48,041 nucleotides of DNA, taken from the NCBI GenBank assembly GCA_018365265.1, contig JAGZKI010000010.1, forward strand, positions 1-48,041, given 5' to 3'. Positions 39,531 through 47,941 of the stretch are shown here, in pieces. How positions within the stretch are numbered: position 1 is the stretch's first letter; each line of letters opens with the position of its first letter. The notes under the pieces were generated by a model. That model did not search any database and was not told the DNA's origin. It worked only from the letters and a program-made list of their open reading frames with translations. The stretch is from Streptococcus parasanguinis. GTDB lineage: Bacteria; Bacillota; Bacilli; Lactobacillales; Streptococcaceae. The translations under genes were made by a program, and so were the position numbers.

Positions 39531-40763
39531 TTAACCCTCCCAACGTTTAAAGGCCAGAACAGCATTGTGTCCTCCAAAACCAAAGGTATTTGAGATAGCG
39601 TACTGAATATCCGCTTCTTGACCTTCACCATAAACAACGTTTGCTTCGATATAGTCAGACAATTCTTTAGTACCAGCAGTTTTTGGTACAAAGCTGTGAC
39701 GAATCGCTTCGATGGTAGCAATCGCTTCAACCGCACCAGCAGCACCAAGCAAGTGTCCTGTAAATGATTTAGTAGATGATACAGGAACCTCTTTTCCAAG
39801 AACAGAAACAATAGCTCCGCTTTCACCTTTCTCATTGGCAGGTGTAGATGTACCATGCGCATTGACATAATCGACATCTTCAGGCTTAATACCAGCTTCA
39901 TTGATCGCTAATTTAATCGCTTTGGCCGCACCTGAACCATCTGGTGTCGGTGTTGTCATATGGTAGGCATCACAGTTTGAACCGTAACCAACAATTTCAG
40001 CTAAAATATTAGCACCACGTTTTTGTGCATGTTCCAAGCTTTCGATGACAAGAACCCCTGCACCTTCCCCCATCACAAAACCATTGCGGTCTTTGTCAAA
40101 TGGAATAGAGGAACGTTCTGGGTCTTCCGTTGTTGAAAGAGCTGTAAGGGCATTGAAACCACCGATACCAATCTTAGTAATCGAAGCTTCAGCACCACCT
40201 GCCAAAACAACATCATGCATACCAAATTTAATCTCACGGAAAGCTTCACCAATTGCATCATTAGCAGAAGCACAAGCTGTTGTCACGGATTTACATACCC
40301 CTTGAGCCCCAATCTTAAGTGCGATGTTTCCAGCACCCATGTTTGAAAGAGCTTTTGGAATAAACATTGGTTGGATTCTCTTCATCCCACGTTCATGCAT
40401 CCGGATAATTTGGTCTTCCAATTCTTGCAAACCACCGATACCAGATGATACAATCACACCTACACGATCGCGGTCTTCTTCTTCCATATTCAAGCCTGAA
40501 TTTTCAATAGCTTCCATCGCAGCATAGATTGCATACAATGAGTAAGTATCCATACGGTTTTGATCTTTTTTCACAAAATATTTATCGAATGGGAAATCTT
40601 GAATTTCACCAGCATTAAAGACTGGAATTTCGGAAGCATCAAATTTCGTAATGGGCTTGATTCCAATTTTTCCTTCATGAAGGCTATTCCAGAACTCCTC
40701 TGGTGTATTTCCGATTGGTGAGGTTACACCGTAACCTGTAACAACAACACGATTTGTAGACAT
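39531..40763 (-). CDS. fabF: 3-oxoacyl-ACP synthase II
   Basis: A 410-residue condensing enzyme that elongates acyl-ACP with malonyl-ACP. The active Cys164 lies in TTACASANDAIG; the two catalytic histidines are in NAHGTSTPANE and FTGHLLGAAG. In streptococci lacking FabB it also elongates unsaturated chains. Normal length. It lies 59 bases after fabG in the leftward operon. Confidence 0.97.
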   Translation of the reverse strand: MSTNRVVVTGYGVTSPIGNTPEEFWNSLHEGKIGIKPITKFDASEIPVFNAGEIQDFPFDKYFVKKDQNRMDTYSLYAIYAAMEAIENSGLNMEEEDRDRVGVIVSSGIGGLQELEDQIIRMHERGMKRIQPMFIPKALSNMGAGNIALKIGAQGVCKSVTTACASANDAIGEAFREIKFGMHDVVLAGGAEASITKIGIGGFNALTALSTTEDPERSSIPFDKDRNGFVMGEGAGVLVIESLEHAQKRGANILAEIVGYGSNCDAYHMTTPTPDGSGAAKAIKLAINEAGIKPEDVDYVNAHGTSTPANEKGESGAIVSVLGKEVPVSSTKSFTGHLLGAAGAVEAIATIEAIRHSFVPKTAGTKELSDYIEANVVYGEGQEADIQYAISNTFGFGGHNAVLAFKRWEG

Positions 40764-40822
40764 ATATATTCTCCTTTTGTCGGATGGATATTAAAGTAAT
40801 TAGTTCTAGACCAGATAGCGCC

Positions 40823-41557
40823 TTATTGCATAGTCATGCCGCCATCAATGGCAATTGTTTGACCAGTTAAATATTCTTGACCTGCCAAGAAAGCCGCAAC
40901 TTCTGCCACTTCTTCAGCTTGACCAATTCGTTTCATTGGCACTTGCGCTAGCATGGCGTCTTTCATTTTCTCTGGAATAGCGTCTGTCATATCCGATTCG
41001 ATAAAGCCAGGTGCAATGGCATTCACACGAACCCCACGAGCCGCAACTTCACGCGCAACGGATTTGGTAAAACCAATCAATCCAGCTTTTGAAGCTGCAT
41101 AGTTCGCTTGACCAATATTCCCCATAAGACCCACTACAGAGGACATGTTGATAATGGCACCTTGACGAGCCTTAGACATAGGTTTTAAGACAGCTTGTGT
41201 CATATTAAAGGCACCGGTCAAGTTGATTTTCAAGACCCGTTCAAAATCTTCTTTAGTCATTTTCAACATCAACTTGTCGTTTGTGATGCCAGCGTTATTG
41301 ACCAAAACATCAACACTTCCAAGCTTTTCAATTACTGCAGCTACCATACGCTGAGCATCTGCCCCATTCGAAATATCTCCAGAAATACCAACAACAGTCA
41401 CACCATAATCAGCAAACTGAGCTAATAAATCCTCTGAAATTTCTGAACGGCCGTTCAAAACAATATTAGCACCGAGACTCGCAAATTTATGTGCCACAGC
41501 CAATCCAATTCCGCGTGTTGAACCTGTCACAAAAACATTTTTATTTTTAAGTTCCAT
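40823..41557 (-). CDS. fabG: 3-oxoacyl-ACP reductase
   Basis: A 244-residue short-chain dehydrogenase that reduces 3-ketoacyl-ACP with NADPH. The cofactor motif TGSTRGIG is at 11-18, NNAG near 87-90, and the catalytic set Ser140, Tyr153, Lys157 (SSVVGLMGNIGQANYAASK). It follows fabD by 12 bases. Confidence 0.97.
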   Translation of the reverse strand: MELKNKNVFVTGSTRGIGLAVAHKFASLGANIVLNGRSEISEDLLAQFADYGVTVVGISGDISNGADAQRMVAAVIEKLGSVDVLVNNAGITNDKLMLKMTKEDFERVLKINLTGAFNMTQAVLKPMSKARQGAIINMSSVVGLMGNIGQANYAASKAGLIGFTKSVAREVAARGVRVNAIAPGFIESDMTDAIPEKMKDAMLAQVPMKRIGQAEEVAEVAAFLAGQEYLTGQTIAIDGGMTMQ

Positions 41558-41569
41558 ATTTACCTCATT

Positions 41570-42490
41570 TTAAGCATTCAGAAGAGCATCTAGACTAGCC
41601 TGATCTTCGACGTTATAAGTTGGAAGAGTTTTATCAATTTTCTTCAAGAAACCTGACAAGACTTTTCCAGGTCCGATCTCGATGACCTCATCTACACCAA
41701 ATTCTTGAATCGTAGCAATTGAATCATAGAAACGAACCGGTTCTTTTACTTGACGGGCCAAAAGTGCTTTCACATCTTCTGACTTCATGATAGTAGCTTC
41801 TGTATTCCCAACTAAAGGAAGATCAAAATCATTAAATGATACTTTTTCTAGTTCAGCTGCCAATTTTTGACTAGCAGATTCCAGTAAGGCTGTGTGGAAT
41901 GGACCTGACACATTCAAAGGGATCAAGCGTTTGGCACCTGCTTCCTTCAAAAGTTCCACAGCATAGTCCACAGCCGCAACCTCACCACCAATCACAATCT
42001 GTGCGGGTGTATTGTAGTTAGCTGGTGTCACTACACCCTTTTCAGATGCTTGTTGACAGATTTCTTCAATCAAACTTGGATCAGTATTCATAACAGCTAC
42101 CATTTTCCCACTTCCAGCAGGAGCCGCTGTTTCCATAAATTCACCACGTTTCGCAACCAAAGCTACTGCATCTTCAAACGAAAGAGCTCCAGCCGCAACC
42201 AGGGCAGAATATTCCCCCAAAGAAAGGCCGGCAACAATATCAGGAGTGATACCATTTTCTGCTAAGAGACGATAAATGGCTACTGACGTTGTCAAAATAG
42301 CTGGTTGAGTATAGCGTGTCTGATTCAGTTTTTCTTCGTTAGAATTAATCAATTCACGCAAGTCATACCCTAGAATACGACTAGCCGTATCAAATGTCTC
42401 TTTGACAACGGGATAAGCCGCATATAAATCGCTCGCCATGCCCAATTTCTGAGCCCCTTGACCAGCAAATAAGAACGCACGTTTTGTCAC
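41570..42490 (-). CDS. fabD: malonyl-CoA:ACP transacylase
   Basis: A 306-residue acyltransferase that loads malonate onto ACP. The nucleophile Ser90 lies in AGLSLGEYSAL; FAGQGAQK opens the protein; the catalytic His is in GPFHTALL. It lies 22 bases after fabK. Streptococcal clusters keep this order. Confidence 0.97.
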   Translation of the reverse strand: MTKRAFLFAGQGAQKLGMASDLYAAYPVVKETFDTASRILGYDLRELINSNEEKLNQTRYTQPAILTTSVAIYRLLAENGITPDIVAGLSLGEYSALVAAGALSFEDAVALVAKRGEFMETAAPAGSGKMVAVMNTDPSLIEEICQQASEKGVVTPANYNTPAQIVIGGEVAAVDYAVELLKEAGAKRLIPLNVSGPFHTALLESASQKLAAELEKVSFNDFDLPLVGNTEATIMKSEDVKALLARQVKEPVRFYDSIATIQEFGVDEVIEIGPGKVLSGFLKKIDKTLPTYNVEDQASLDALLNA

Positions 42491-42512
42491 TATCCTAATC
42501 CTTTCGACGTTT

Positions 42513-43478
42513 TTAGACGTTTACATCTGCCCAACGAGCAGCCTCTCTTTGAATCACCTTGGCTGCACCATAATAGATATCTTCTAGAATTTCAGCACAA
42601 GTTTCTTCCTTGCTTACAAGTCCAGCAATTTGACCCGCCATCACAGAACCATTGTCAACATCTCCATCAACAACGGCATTGCGAAGGGCTCCTGCTCCTA
42701 ATTCTTCAATTTCTTCTTGAGTCTTCTTACCTGCCAAGAAATCTTTTTCAGCTTGGTTATAGGCAGAAGCCAATTTATTCTTGATCGCACGAACAGGGTG
42801 TCCAACAACTGATGCTGAAACTACCGTATCAATATCTTTCGCTTTCAAGATTTTATTCTTAAAGTTTTGGTGAGCATTAGATTCTTTAGCAACCACGAAA
42901 CGAGTTCCCACCTGAACAGCTTCGGCACCTAACATAAAGACAGCTGCAGCACCGGCACCATCAGCGACACCTCCAGCACCAATTACTGGAATAGAAACAG
43001 CTTCAACCGCTTGACGAACCAAGGTCATAGTCGTCAATTTACCAATGTGACCTCCAGCTTCCATCCCTTCTGCAATCACTGCATCGGCACCCAATTTTTC
43101 CATCCGTTTTGCAAGGGCAACAGATGGAACAACAGGAATGACAGTGATCCCTGCTTCATGGAAACGATCCATGTATTTCCCAGGATTTCCAGCACCAGTT
43201 GTAACAACTTTTACACCTTCTTCAATCACCAGGTCAACAATGTCATCCGCGAATGGGGACAAAAGCATGATATTTACACCAAAAGGTTTATCTGTAATAG
43301 ACTTCACTTTATCAATGTTAGCCTTTACAACTTCTTTTGGAGCGTTCCCGCCACCAATGATTCCAAGACCACCGGCATTTGATACTGCTCCAGCCAAGTC
43401 ACCATCAGCGACCCATGCCATCCCACCTTGGAAGATTGGATATTTAATATTCAATAGTTCAGTAATTCGTGTTTGCAT
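42513..43478 (-). CDS. fabK: enoyl-ACP reductase II (FMN-dependent)
   Basis: A 321-residue flavoprotein that reduces trans-2-enoyl-ACP, replacing FabI in streptococci, which explains natural triclosan resistance of such species. The start RITELLNIKYPIFQGGMAWVAD, the IPVIGAGGVADGAG FMN-phosphate loop, and EGMEAGGHIG are diagnostic of the 2-nitropropane-dioxygenase-like fold. Preceded by two FabT-type boxes (43511-43523, 43533-43545), so the genes fabK to accA can be controlled separately from fabT-fabH-acpP. Confidence 0.97.
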   Translation of the reverse strand: MQTRITELLNIKYPIFQGGMAWVADGDLAGAVSNAGGLGIIGGGNAPKEVVKANIDKVKSITDKPFGVNIMLLSPFADDIVDLVIEEGVKVVTTGAGNPGKYMDRFHEAGITVIPVVPSVALAKRMEKLGADAVIAEGMEAGGHIGKLTTMTLVRQAVEAVSIPVIGAGGVADGAGAAAVFMLGAEAVQVGTRFVVAKESNAHQNFKNKILKAKDIDTVVSASVVGHPVRAIKNKLASAYNQAEKDFLAGKKTQEEIEELGAGALRNAVVDGDVDNGSVMAGQIAGLVSKEETCAEILEDIYYGAAKVIQREAARWADVNV

Positions 43479-43510
43479 TATACCTACCTCTTTTTTCGCT
43501 TAAGTAATAG

Positions 43511-43523
43511 TTTGAGTTTAAAA
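43511..43523 (-). promoter_or_regulatory. FabT-like box 1 before fabK
   Basis: TTTGAGTTTAAAA fits the FabT palindrome TTTGANTNTCAAA with one mismatch. Centre-to-centre distance to box 2 is 22 bp. Confidence 0.6.
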
Positions 43524-43532
43524 GATTGTTTC

Positions 43533-43545
43533 TTTGAGCCTCAAA
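43533..43545 (-). promoter_or_regulatory. FabT-like box 2 before fabK
   Basis: TTTGAGCCTCAAA, near-perfect palindrome matching TTTGANTNTCAAA except at one central base. Confidence 0.6.
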
Positions 43546-43558
43546 CTATTACCTAAAC

Positions 43559-43585
43559 AAGAGAGAATATCTTTCGATACTCTCA
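43559..43585 (-). terminator. hairpin after acpP
   Basis: Leftward: GAGAGTATC, GAAA tetraloop, GATATTCTCTC, then TTGTTT. A weak or partial terminator 8 bases past the acpP stop, before the fabK regulatory region. Confidence 0.6.
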
Positions 43586-43592
43586 TCTATCA

Positions 43593-43817
43593 TTATTTTG
43601 TTTTTTCTTCTACGTAAGCGACAAGGTCACCAACTGTAGACAATCCTTCTTCAGTTTCGATTTGGATATCAAAAGCATCTTCGATTTCAGAGATCACTTG
43701 GAACAAATCCAATGAATCAGCTTCTAAATCTTCGAATGTAGATTCAAGAGTTACTTCTGATGGTTCTTTACCAAGTTCTTCAACGATAATTTCTTGTACT
43801 TTTTCAAATACTGCCAT
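43593..43817 (-). CDS. acpP: acyl carrier protein
   Basis: A 74-residue acidic four-helix protein carrying acyl chains. Ser35 in EADSLDLFQ receives 4'-phosphopantetheine. Small, acidic and of standard length. AAGGAGG lies upstream of the ATG. It sits between fabH and fabK, with hairpins on both sides, which could let it be made in excess of the enzymes. Confidence 0.97.
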   Translation of the reverse strand: MAVFEKVQEIIVEELGKEPSEVTLESTFEDLEADSLDLFQVISEIEDAFDIQIETEEGLSTVGDLVAYVEEKTK

Positions 43818-43875
43818 GACAGGCCTCCTTAAAAAATAATATATAAATTTTTAAAATGTGTTTCCACATGTTTAA

Positions 43876-44850
43876 CTAGATTGTAACAAGAAGTGTGCCC
43901 CATGTCAAACCTCCACCGAATCCTGTAAGAAGAATTTTTTGACTTCCATCCATCTTGATTCGATGATTCTCGACACACTCCGATAATAGAATGGGGATAC
44001 TAGCAGCACTAGTGTTCCCATATTCCATCATATTTGCTGGGATCTTCTCTCTAGAGACACCCAGTTTTTTTGACATCTTATCTAACATTCGGTCATTCGC
44101 CTGATGTAAAAGAAAATAGTCAATCTCTTCTGCTTCCATAGAGGCGTCTGCTATAATCTTTTGAATGCTTTTCGTGACATCACGAATAGCAAAATCAAAA
44201 ACCGCCCGTCCATCCATCGTCAGATATCTTCGATCGGTAATTTCCTCTGAATAAGGAGAAGACAGACCCAAATAGCAAGATTCAAGACTAGAACCTCGGC
44301 TACCATCCGTAAAGAGATTTTCAAACAAAAACGATTTTTGATCGCTCGCTTCAAGCAAAACACCGCCAGCTCCATCTCCAAAAAGTACTGAAGTAGAGCG
44401 ATCTGACCAGTCTAATACTTTTGAAAGCGTCTCACTACCGATCACAATCCCTCGCCGGTACATCCCTGAAGAAATGTATTTTTCAGCAGTGGCTAATGCA
44501 AATACAAATCCGCTACATGCTGCAGTCAGATCAAATGCAAAAGCTCGAGAAGCTCCAATATTAGCTTGTACCCGGGCTGCAGTTGATGGCATTAAGCTAT
44601 CTGGTGTAATCGAAGCAACAACGATGAAATCAATTTCCTCAGCATCTAAGTTTGCTTTTGCTAATAATCTTTGTGCAACAACTGTTGCTAGGTCACTTGT
44701 TGTCTCATCTTTTGAAATGTGACGCCGAAGGATACCTGTCCGACTACTGATCCATTCATCACTTGTATCCATGATCTCAGCCAAATCATCATTTGATACG
44801 ACTTGGTCAGGTGCATAATGAGCAACTTGACTAATTTTAGCAAAGACCAT
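43876..44850 (-). CDS. fabH: 3-oxoacyl-ACP synthase III
   Basis: A 324-residue initiating condensing enzyme that joins acetyl-CoA to malonyl-ACP. The nucleophile Cys112 is in AACSGF, the His is in LLHQANDRM, and the Asn is in YGNTSAASIPI. Full length. Its ATG shares one base with the fabT stop (TAATG), so translation is coupled to the regulator. Confidence 0.97.
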   Translation of the reverse strand: MVFAKISQVAHYAPDQVVSNDDLAEIMDTSDEWISSRTGILRRHISKDETTSDLATVVAQRLLAKANLDAEEIDFIVVASITPDSLMPSTAARVQANIGASRAFAFDLTAACSGFVFALATAEKYISSGMYRRGIVIGSETLSKVLDWSDRSTSVLFGDGAGGVLLEASDQKSFLFENLFTDGSRGSSLESCYLGLSSPYSEEITDRRYLTMDGRAVFDFAIRDVTKSIQKIIADASMEAEEIDYFLLHQANDRMLDKMSKKLGVSREKIPANMMEYGNTSAASIPILLSECVENHRIKMDGSQKILLTGFGGGLTWGTLLVTI

Positions 44851-45284
44851 TATTTAATTTCCTCCAAGAAACGATACAGATTTTGCAATCCTTTTTGCAT
44901 CACTTTCTTCTCTTCGGGACTCATATCTCCAATAATCTGGTTGACCATCCGTTTATGGAATTGCTGATGAAGACGATAAAGTAGACGACCGTTCTTCGTT
45001 AAACTCAAGTGTACAACCCGGCGATCAACTTCCGATCTTCTTCTTTCGATATACCCTTTGCGCTCAAGATTATTCAAACTTGTCGTGACAGTCCCCAAAG
45101 TCACCATCAACTCCCGTGAAATATCACTCGGGGTTGCATTCGGTGTCGAACCAATCACATCGATCGTATGCATTTCTTTAATAGAAACATCTTTGAATCG
45201 ACTTGCTCTTAGGCTCGACTCCTCAATAACCAAAACATTATTAAAGATGGATGTTAAATAGTCGTTAACTAATTGGTAATTCAA
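44850..45284 (-). CDS. fabT: MarR-family regulator FabT of fatty-acid synthesis
   Basis: A 144-residue winged-helix repressor that, bound to long-chain acyl-ACP, shuts down fab genes. The DNA-binding helix region reads PSDISRELMVTLGTVTTSLNNLERKGYIERRRSEVDRRVV-like (about 55-95); the first part matches pneumococcal FabT (YLTSIFNNVLVIEE). I place the start at TTG 45282-45284 (followed by NYQLVNDYL) with GGAGG 7 bases upstream, as in the family; a longer frame to 45317 would run through the FabT box. Autoregulated through the box at 45306-45318. Confidence 0.95.
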   Translation of the reverse strand: MNYQLVNDYLTSIFNNVLVIEESSLRASRFKDVSIKEMHTIDVIGSTPNATPSDISRELMVTLGTVTTSLNNLERKGYIERRRSEVDRRVVHLSLTKNGRLLYRLHQQFHKRMVNQIIGDMSPEEKKVMQKGLQNLYRFLEEIK

Positions 45285-45305
45285 AACTCCACCTCCTAAT
45301 TTTAC

Positions 45306-45318
45306 TTTGATAGTCAAA
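45306..45318 (-). promoter_or_regulatory. FabT box at fabT promoter
   Basis: TTTGATAGTCAAA (leftward TTTGACTATCAAA) matches TTTGANTNTCAAA exactly. It touches the -10, so FabT should repress its own operon. Confidence 0.85.
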
Positions 45319-45346
45319 TTTTATCAAAAATGAAAATAATTTGCAA
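45318..45346 (-). promoter_or_regulatory. promoter of fabT-fabH-acpP
   Basis: -35 TTGCAA (45341-45346), 17-bp spacer, -10 TAAAAT (45318-45323), reading leftward. Confidence 0.8.
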
Positions 45347-45380
45347 GCATTTTTTCACAAAACATAGAAAAAATACAAAT

Positions 45381-46169
45381 TTATTTTCCTTTAAATTGTG
45401 GCCGACGTTTCTCAGAGTAGGCAATAACCCCTTCCTTGAAATCTTCTGTAAATGCTAGTTTCTTTTGCAAATCCAATTCAAGACCCGCATATTGGTCCCA
45501 TTCTTTCAAGAATGCTTCCCAAACCATTTCTTTCATGGCAGCATAAGAATTTGAAGATCCTCTTCTTAATTTTTTAAGCAATTGCTCAACGGTTTTATCG
45601 AGTTTTTCAGATTCACAAACACGATAAGCTAGACCATAATCAAATGCCTTTTCAGCAGTCAAGGCTTCACCCGTCATTACTAAATGAGTAGCCCGAGACA
45701 TGCCAATGGCTTTTCCTAACAAGAATAACCCACCCGCATCCGGTGCTAAACCAACCCCAACAAAGGCTTGGATAAATTTAGTACGATCACTAATAATACA
45801 AAAATCAACAGCTACTGCAATATTGGCTGCTGCTCCTGCGACCGCTCCATCTGCCACCATAATAACCGGCTTTGGTAATTGCTTAATTTTCTTTGAAATT
45901 GTATTAACTAATTCGGCAATTAAAACAAGAGACTCGATATCATCCGCATCGACTGCGCGTTTCATTTCGCTCAAATCTCCACCAACTGAAAAGATTTTCC
46001 CTTCTGCTGATAGAATAATGAATTTTACTTCCTCATTTTTTTCTGCATCTTCCAGGGCAGCTAAAATTTCCTGACACATTGGAATATTAAAACCATTGGA
46101 TACTTCAGGACGATTTAAAGAGATTGTCGCGAGGTCGTTTTCGACAGAATACAAAATTGTTTCAAACAT
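45381..46169 (-). CDS. fabM: trans-2-decenoyl-ACP isomerase FabM
   Basis: A 262-residue crotonase-fold enzyme that shifts trans-2- to cis-3-decenoyl-ACP, the branch point for unsaturated fatty acids in streptococci. The oxyanion motif IFSVGGDLSEMKRAV and MVADGAVAGAAANIAVAVDF are family features, and it heads the fab cluster as in pneumococcus. The start is ATG 46167-46169 with AAAGGAG 6 bases upstream. It has its own promoter (46221-46249) and a WalR-type box further upstream. A generic enoyl-CoA hydratase is the alternative name, but context favours FabM. Confidence 0.92.
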   Translation of the reverse strand: MFETILYSVENDLATISLNRPEVSNGFNIPMCQEILAALEDAEKNEEVKFIILSAEGKIFSVGGDLSEMKRAVDADDIESLVLIAELVNTISKKIKQLPKPVIMVADGAVAGAAANIAVAVDFCIISDRTKFIQAFVGVGLAPDAGGLFLLGKAIGMSRATHLVMTGEALTAEKAFDYGLAYRVCESEKLDKTVEQLLKKLRRGSSNSYAAMKEMVWEAFLKEWDQYAGLELDLQKKLAFTEDFKEGVIAYSEKRRPQFKGK

Positions 46170-46200
46170 CACAGACTCCTTTTATTTAAATATAAAATAT

Positions 46201-46213
46201 TTTGATATTAAAA
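46201..46213 (-). promoter_or_regulatory. degenerate FabT-like box before fabM
   Basis: TTTGATATTAAAA has two mismatches to TTTGANTNTCAAA. It lies just downstream of the fabM -10, the same place as in the fabT promoter. In pneumococcus fabM escapes FabT, so this may be a weak or lost site. Confidence 0.35.
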
Positions 46214-46220
46214 CTTTTGA

Positions 46221-46249
46221 ATTATAACATATCTTACCACAAAAAACAA
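46221..46249 (-). promoter_or_regulatory. fabM promoter
   Basis: -35 TTGTTT (46244-46249), 17-bp spacer, -10 TATAAT (46221-46226), reading leftward. Confidence 0.7.
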
Positions 46250-46273
46250 AAATAGTAAAATATATCTATAAGA

Positions 46274-46290
46274 TGTAACAAAATTGTAAA
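46274..46290 (+). promoter_or_regulatory. WalR/VicR-type direct repeat between fabM and lysC
   Basis: TGTAAC-AAAAT-TGTAAA fits TGTWAH-N5-TGTWAH exactly. It lies about 25 bp upstream of the fabM -35 and 66 bp upstream of the lysC -35. Confidence 0.5.
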
Positions 46291-46355
46291 ATTTGAATAA
46301 TTACATTTTCTCTCTTCTACAGAATCAATTATTTTATGCCCTATCTGTAAATACA

Positions 46356-46384
46356 TTGTATCAATAACTGAACTTTGGTATAAT
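46356..46384 (+). promoter_or_regulatory. lysC promoter
   Basis: -35 TTGTAT (46356-46361), 17-bp spacer, perfect -10 TATAAT (46379-46384). Confidence 0.8.
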
Positions 46385-46412
46385 GTATTAATGAAACTAT
46401 TAAGGAGAAAAT

Positions 46413-47768
46413 ATGAAAGTAACTAAATTCGGTGGAAGTTCTCTAGCATCAGCTTCTCAATTAAAAAAAGTACTTAATATCATTAAAGATGATCCAGAAA
46501 GAAGATTTGTAGTTGTATCAGCTCCAGGCAAACGCAACGCTGAAGATACAAAAGTAACAGATGCACTGATCCGCTATTATAAAGAATTTACTTCAGATAA
46601 GGATGTCACACAAACACAACAGTGGATTATTGAACGTTATCGGGCCATTACAGAAGAATTGGGTCTCAAAGATTCCATTATTCAAGAAATTGCTGAAGAT
46701 ATCTATGATTTAACAAATTTACCTAAAAAAGGGAATCCATTCACATACGATGCATTCCTAGCAGCAGGCGAAAATAACAATGCTAAACTCATTGCTGCTT
46801 ATTTCAATCAAAATGGATTAGAAGCAAGATACATCCATCCAAAAGAGGCAGGAATTACAGTCACTGCAGAACCATCCAACGCTCGTATTTTACCATCTAG
46901 TTACGATAAAATTGAAGAACTAAAAGATTCAAGTGAAGTGATTGTCATTCCAGGATTCTTTGGTGTTACTCAAGATGGTGACATTTGTACATTTTCTCGT
47001 GGTGGATCTGATATTACAGGATCGATCATTGCAGCAGGTGTAAAAGCAGACTTATATGAAAACTTTACAGACGTAAATGGTATCTTTGCAGCACATCCAG
47101 GTATTATTAAACACCCACATTCTATTCCTGAATTAACCTATAAAGAAATGCGTGAATTAGCCTATGCTGGTTTTTCAGTCTTACATGATGAAGCACTTGT
47201 TCCAGCATACAGAGGTAAAATTCCATTAGTCATTAAAAATACAAATAATCCAGACCACCCTGGAACCCGCATTGTTTTGGAACATTCAAATGATCATGTG
47301 ACTGTTGTAGGGATTGCAGGTGATTCAGGATTCGTTAGTATTAACACTACAAAATACCTTATGAACCGCGAAGTCGGTTTTGGTCGAAAAGTCCTTCAAA
47401 TTTTAGAAGATCTCAATATCAGTTGGGAACATATGCCAACAGGAATTGATGATTTATCCATCATTTTGCGTTCACGTGAACTGACTCCAATCAAAGAACA
47501 AGAAATTCTGAAACAATTAACGCAAAAACTAGAAGTTGACACAGCCGAAATTGAACATGATCTTTCCATCATTATGATCGTTGGGGAGAAAATGAAGAGT
47601 CAGGTAGGGGTTACCGCCACTGCAGCCAAAGCACTATCAGAAAATGAAGTAAATATTCAAATGATCTCGCAAGGTTCTAGTGAAGTTTCCATTATGTTCG
47701 TTGTAAGTAAAGATCAAGAAGAAAAAGCAATTAAAGCCTTATATCAAGCATTTTTCCCAAATAACTAA
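46413..47768 (+). CDS. lysC: aspartate kinase
   Basis: A 451-residue enzyme that phosphorylates aspartate, the entry step to lysine/diaminopimelate, threonine and methionine. The start MKVTKFGGSSLA has the KFGGSS motif (Lys5-Ser9); FTFSRGGSDITG-like residues (CTFSRGGSDITG) and YENFTDVNGIFAAHP follow. The C-terminal ~150 residues hold two ACT domains (VGIAGDSGFVSINTTKY and IIMIVGEKMKSQVGV) for feedback control. AAGGAGA precedes the ATG. Single gene diverging from fabM; no lysine riboswitch is seen in its short leader. Confidence 0.95.
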   Translation: MKVTKFGGSSLASASQLKKVLNIIKDDPERRFVVVSAPGKRNAEDTKVTDALIRYYKEFTSDKDVTQTQQWIIERYRAITEELGLKDSIIQEIAEDIYDLTNLPKKGNPFTYDAFLAAGENNNAKLIAAYFNQNGLEARYIHPKEAGITVTAEPSNARILPSSYDKIEELKDSSEVIVIPGFFGVTQDGDICTFSRGGSDITGSIIAAGVKADLYENFTDVNGIFAAHPGIIKHPHSIPELTYKEMRELAYAGFSVLHDEALVPAYRGKIPLVIKNTNNPDHPGTRIVLEHSNDHVTVVGIAGDSGFVSINTTKYLMNREVGFGRKVLQILEDLNISWEHMPTGIDDLSIILRSRELTPIKEQEILKQLTQKLEVDTAEIEHDLSIIMIVGEKMKSQVGVTATAAKALSENEVNIQMISQGSSEVSIMFVVSKDQEEKAIKALYQAFFPNN

Positions 47769-47774
47769 ATAGAG

Positions 47775-47803
47775 AAAAGCTCCGTTAACTAAACGGAGCT
47801 TTA
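47775..47803 (+). terminator. terminator of lysC
   Basis: AAAGCTCCGTT, loop AACTA, AACGGAGCTTT with a short T-run. Confidence 0.85.
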
Positions 47804-47825
47804 ATTAACATTAAAATGAAAAGTA

Positions 47826-47855
47826 AAAAAAGAGATCAATTACTTGATCTCTTTT
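47826..47855 (-). terminator. terminator of the rRNA-tRNA operon
   Basis: AAAAGAGATCAA, loop TTAC, TTGATCTCTTTT; leftward it is followed by TTTTTT. Ends the 5S-tRNA-Asn transcript. Confidence 0.88.
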
Positions 47856-47863
47856 ATTCTATA

Positions 47864-47937
47864 CTCCGCCAGTAGGACTCGAACCTACGACATCATGATT
47901 AACAGTCATGCGCTACTACCAACTGAGCTATGGCGGA
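47864..47937 (-). tRNA. tRNA-Asn (GTT)
   Basis: Leftward: acceptor arms TCCGCCA and TGGCGGA pair perfectly, with discriminator G; the anticodon loop reads CTGTTAA with anticodon GTT; the T-loop GGTTCGAGTCC is standard. CCA is not encoded. It follows the 5S gene by a few bases, the usual streptococcal arrangement. Confidence 0.97.
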
Positions 47938-47941
47938 ATCA

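Larger units (their letters stand above)
43504..43552. repeat. 13-bp inverted repeat before fabK
   Basis: GTAATAGTTTGAG (43504-43516) and CTCAAACTATTAC (43540-43552) are perfect inverted repeats with a 23-base centre. The two FabT-like boxes sit inside the structure. In RNA this would form a long hairpin in the acpP-fabK spacer. Confidence 0.75.

Noticed and set aside
46173..46412. lysine riboswitch before lysC
   Set aside because: The predicted leader is only about 25 bases; no aptamer could fit.
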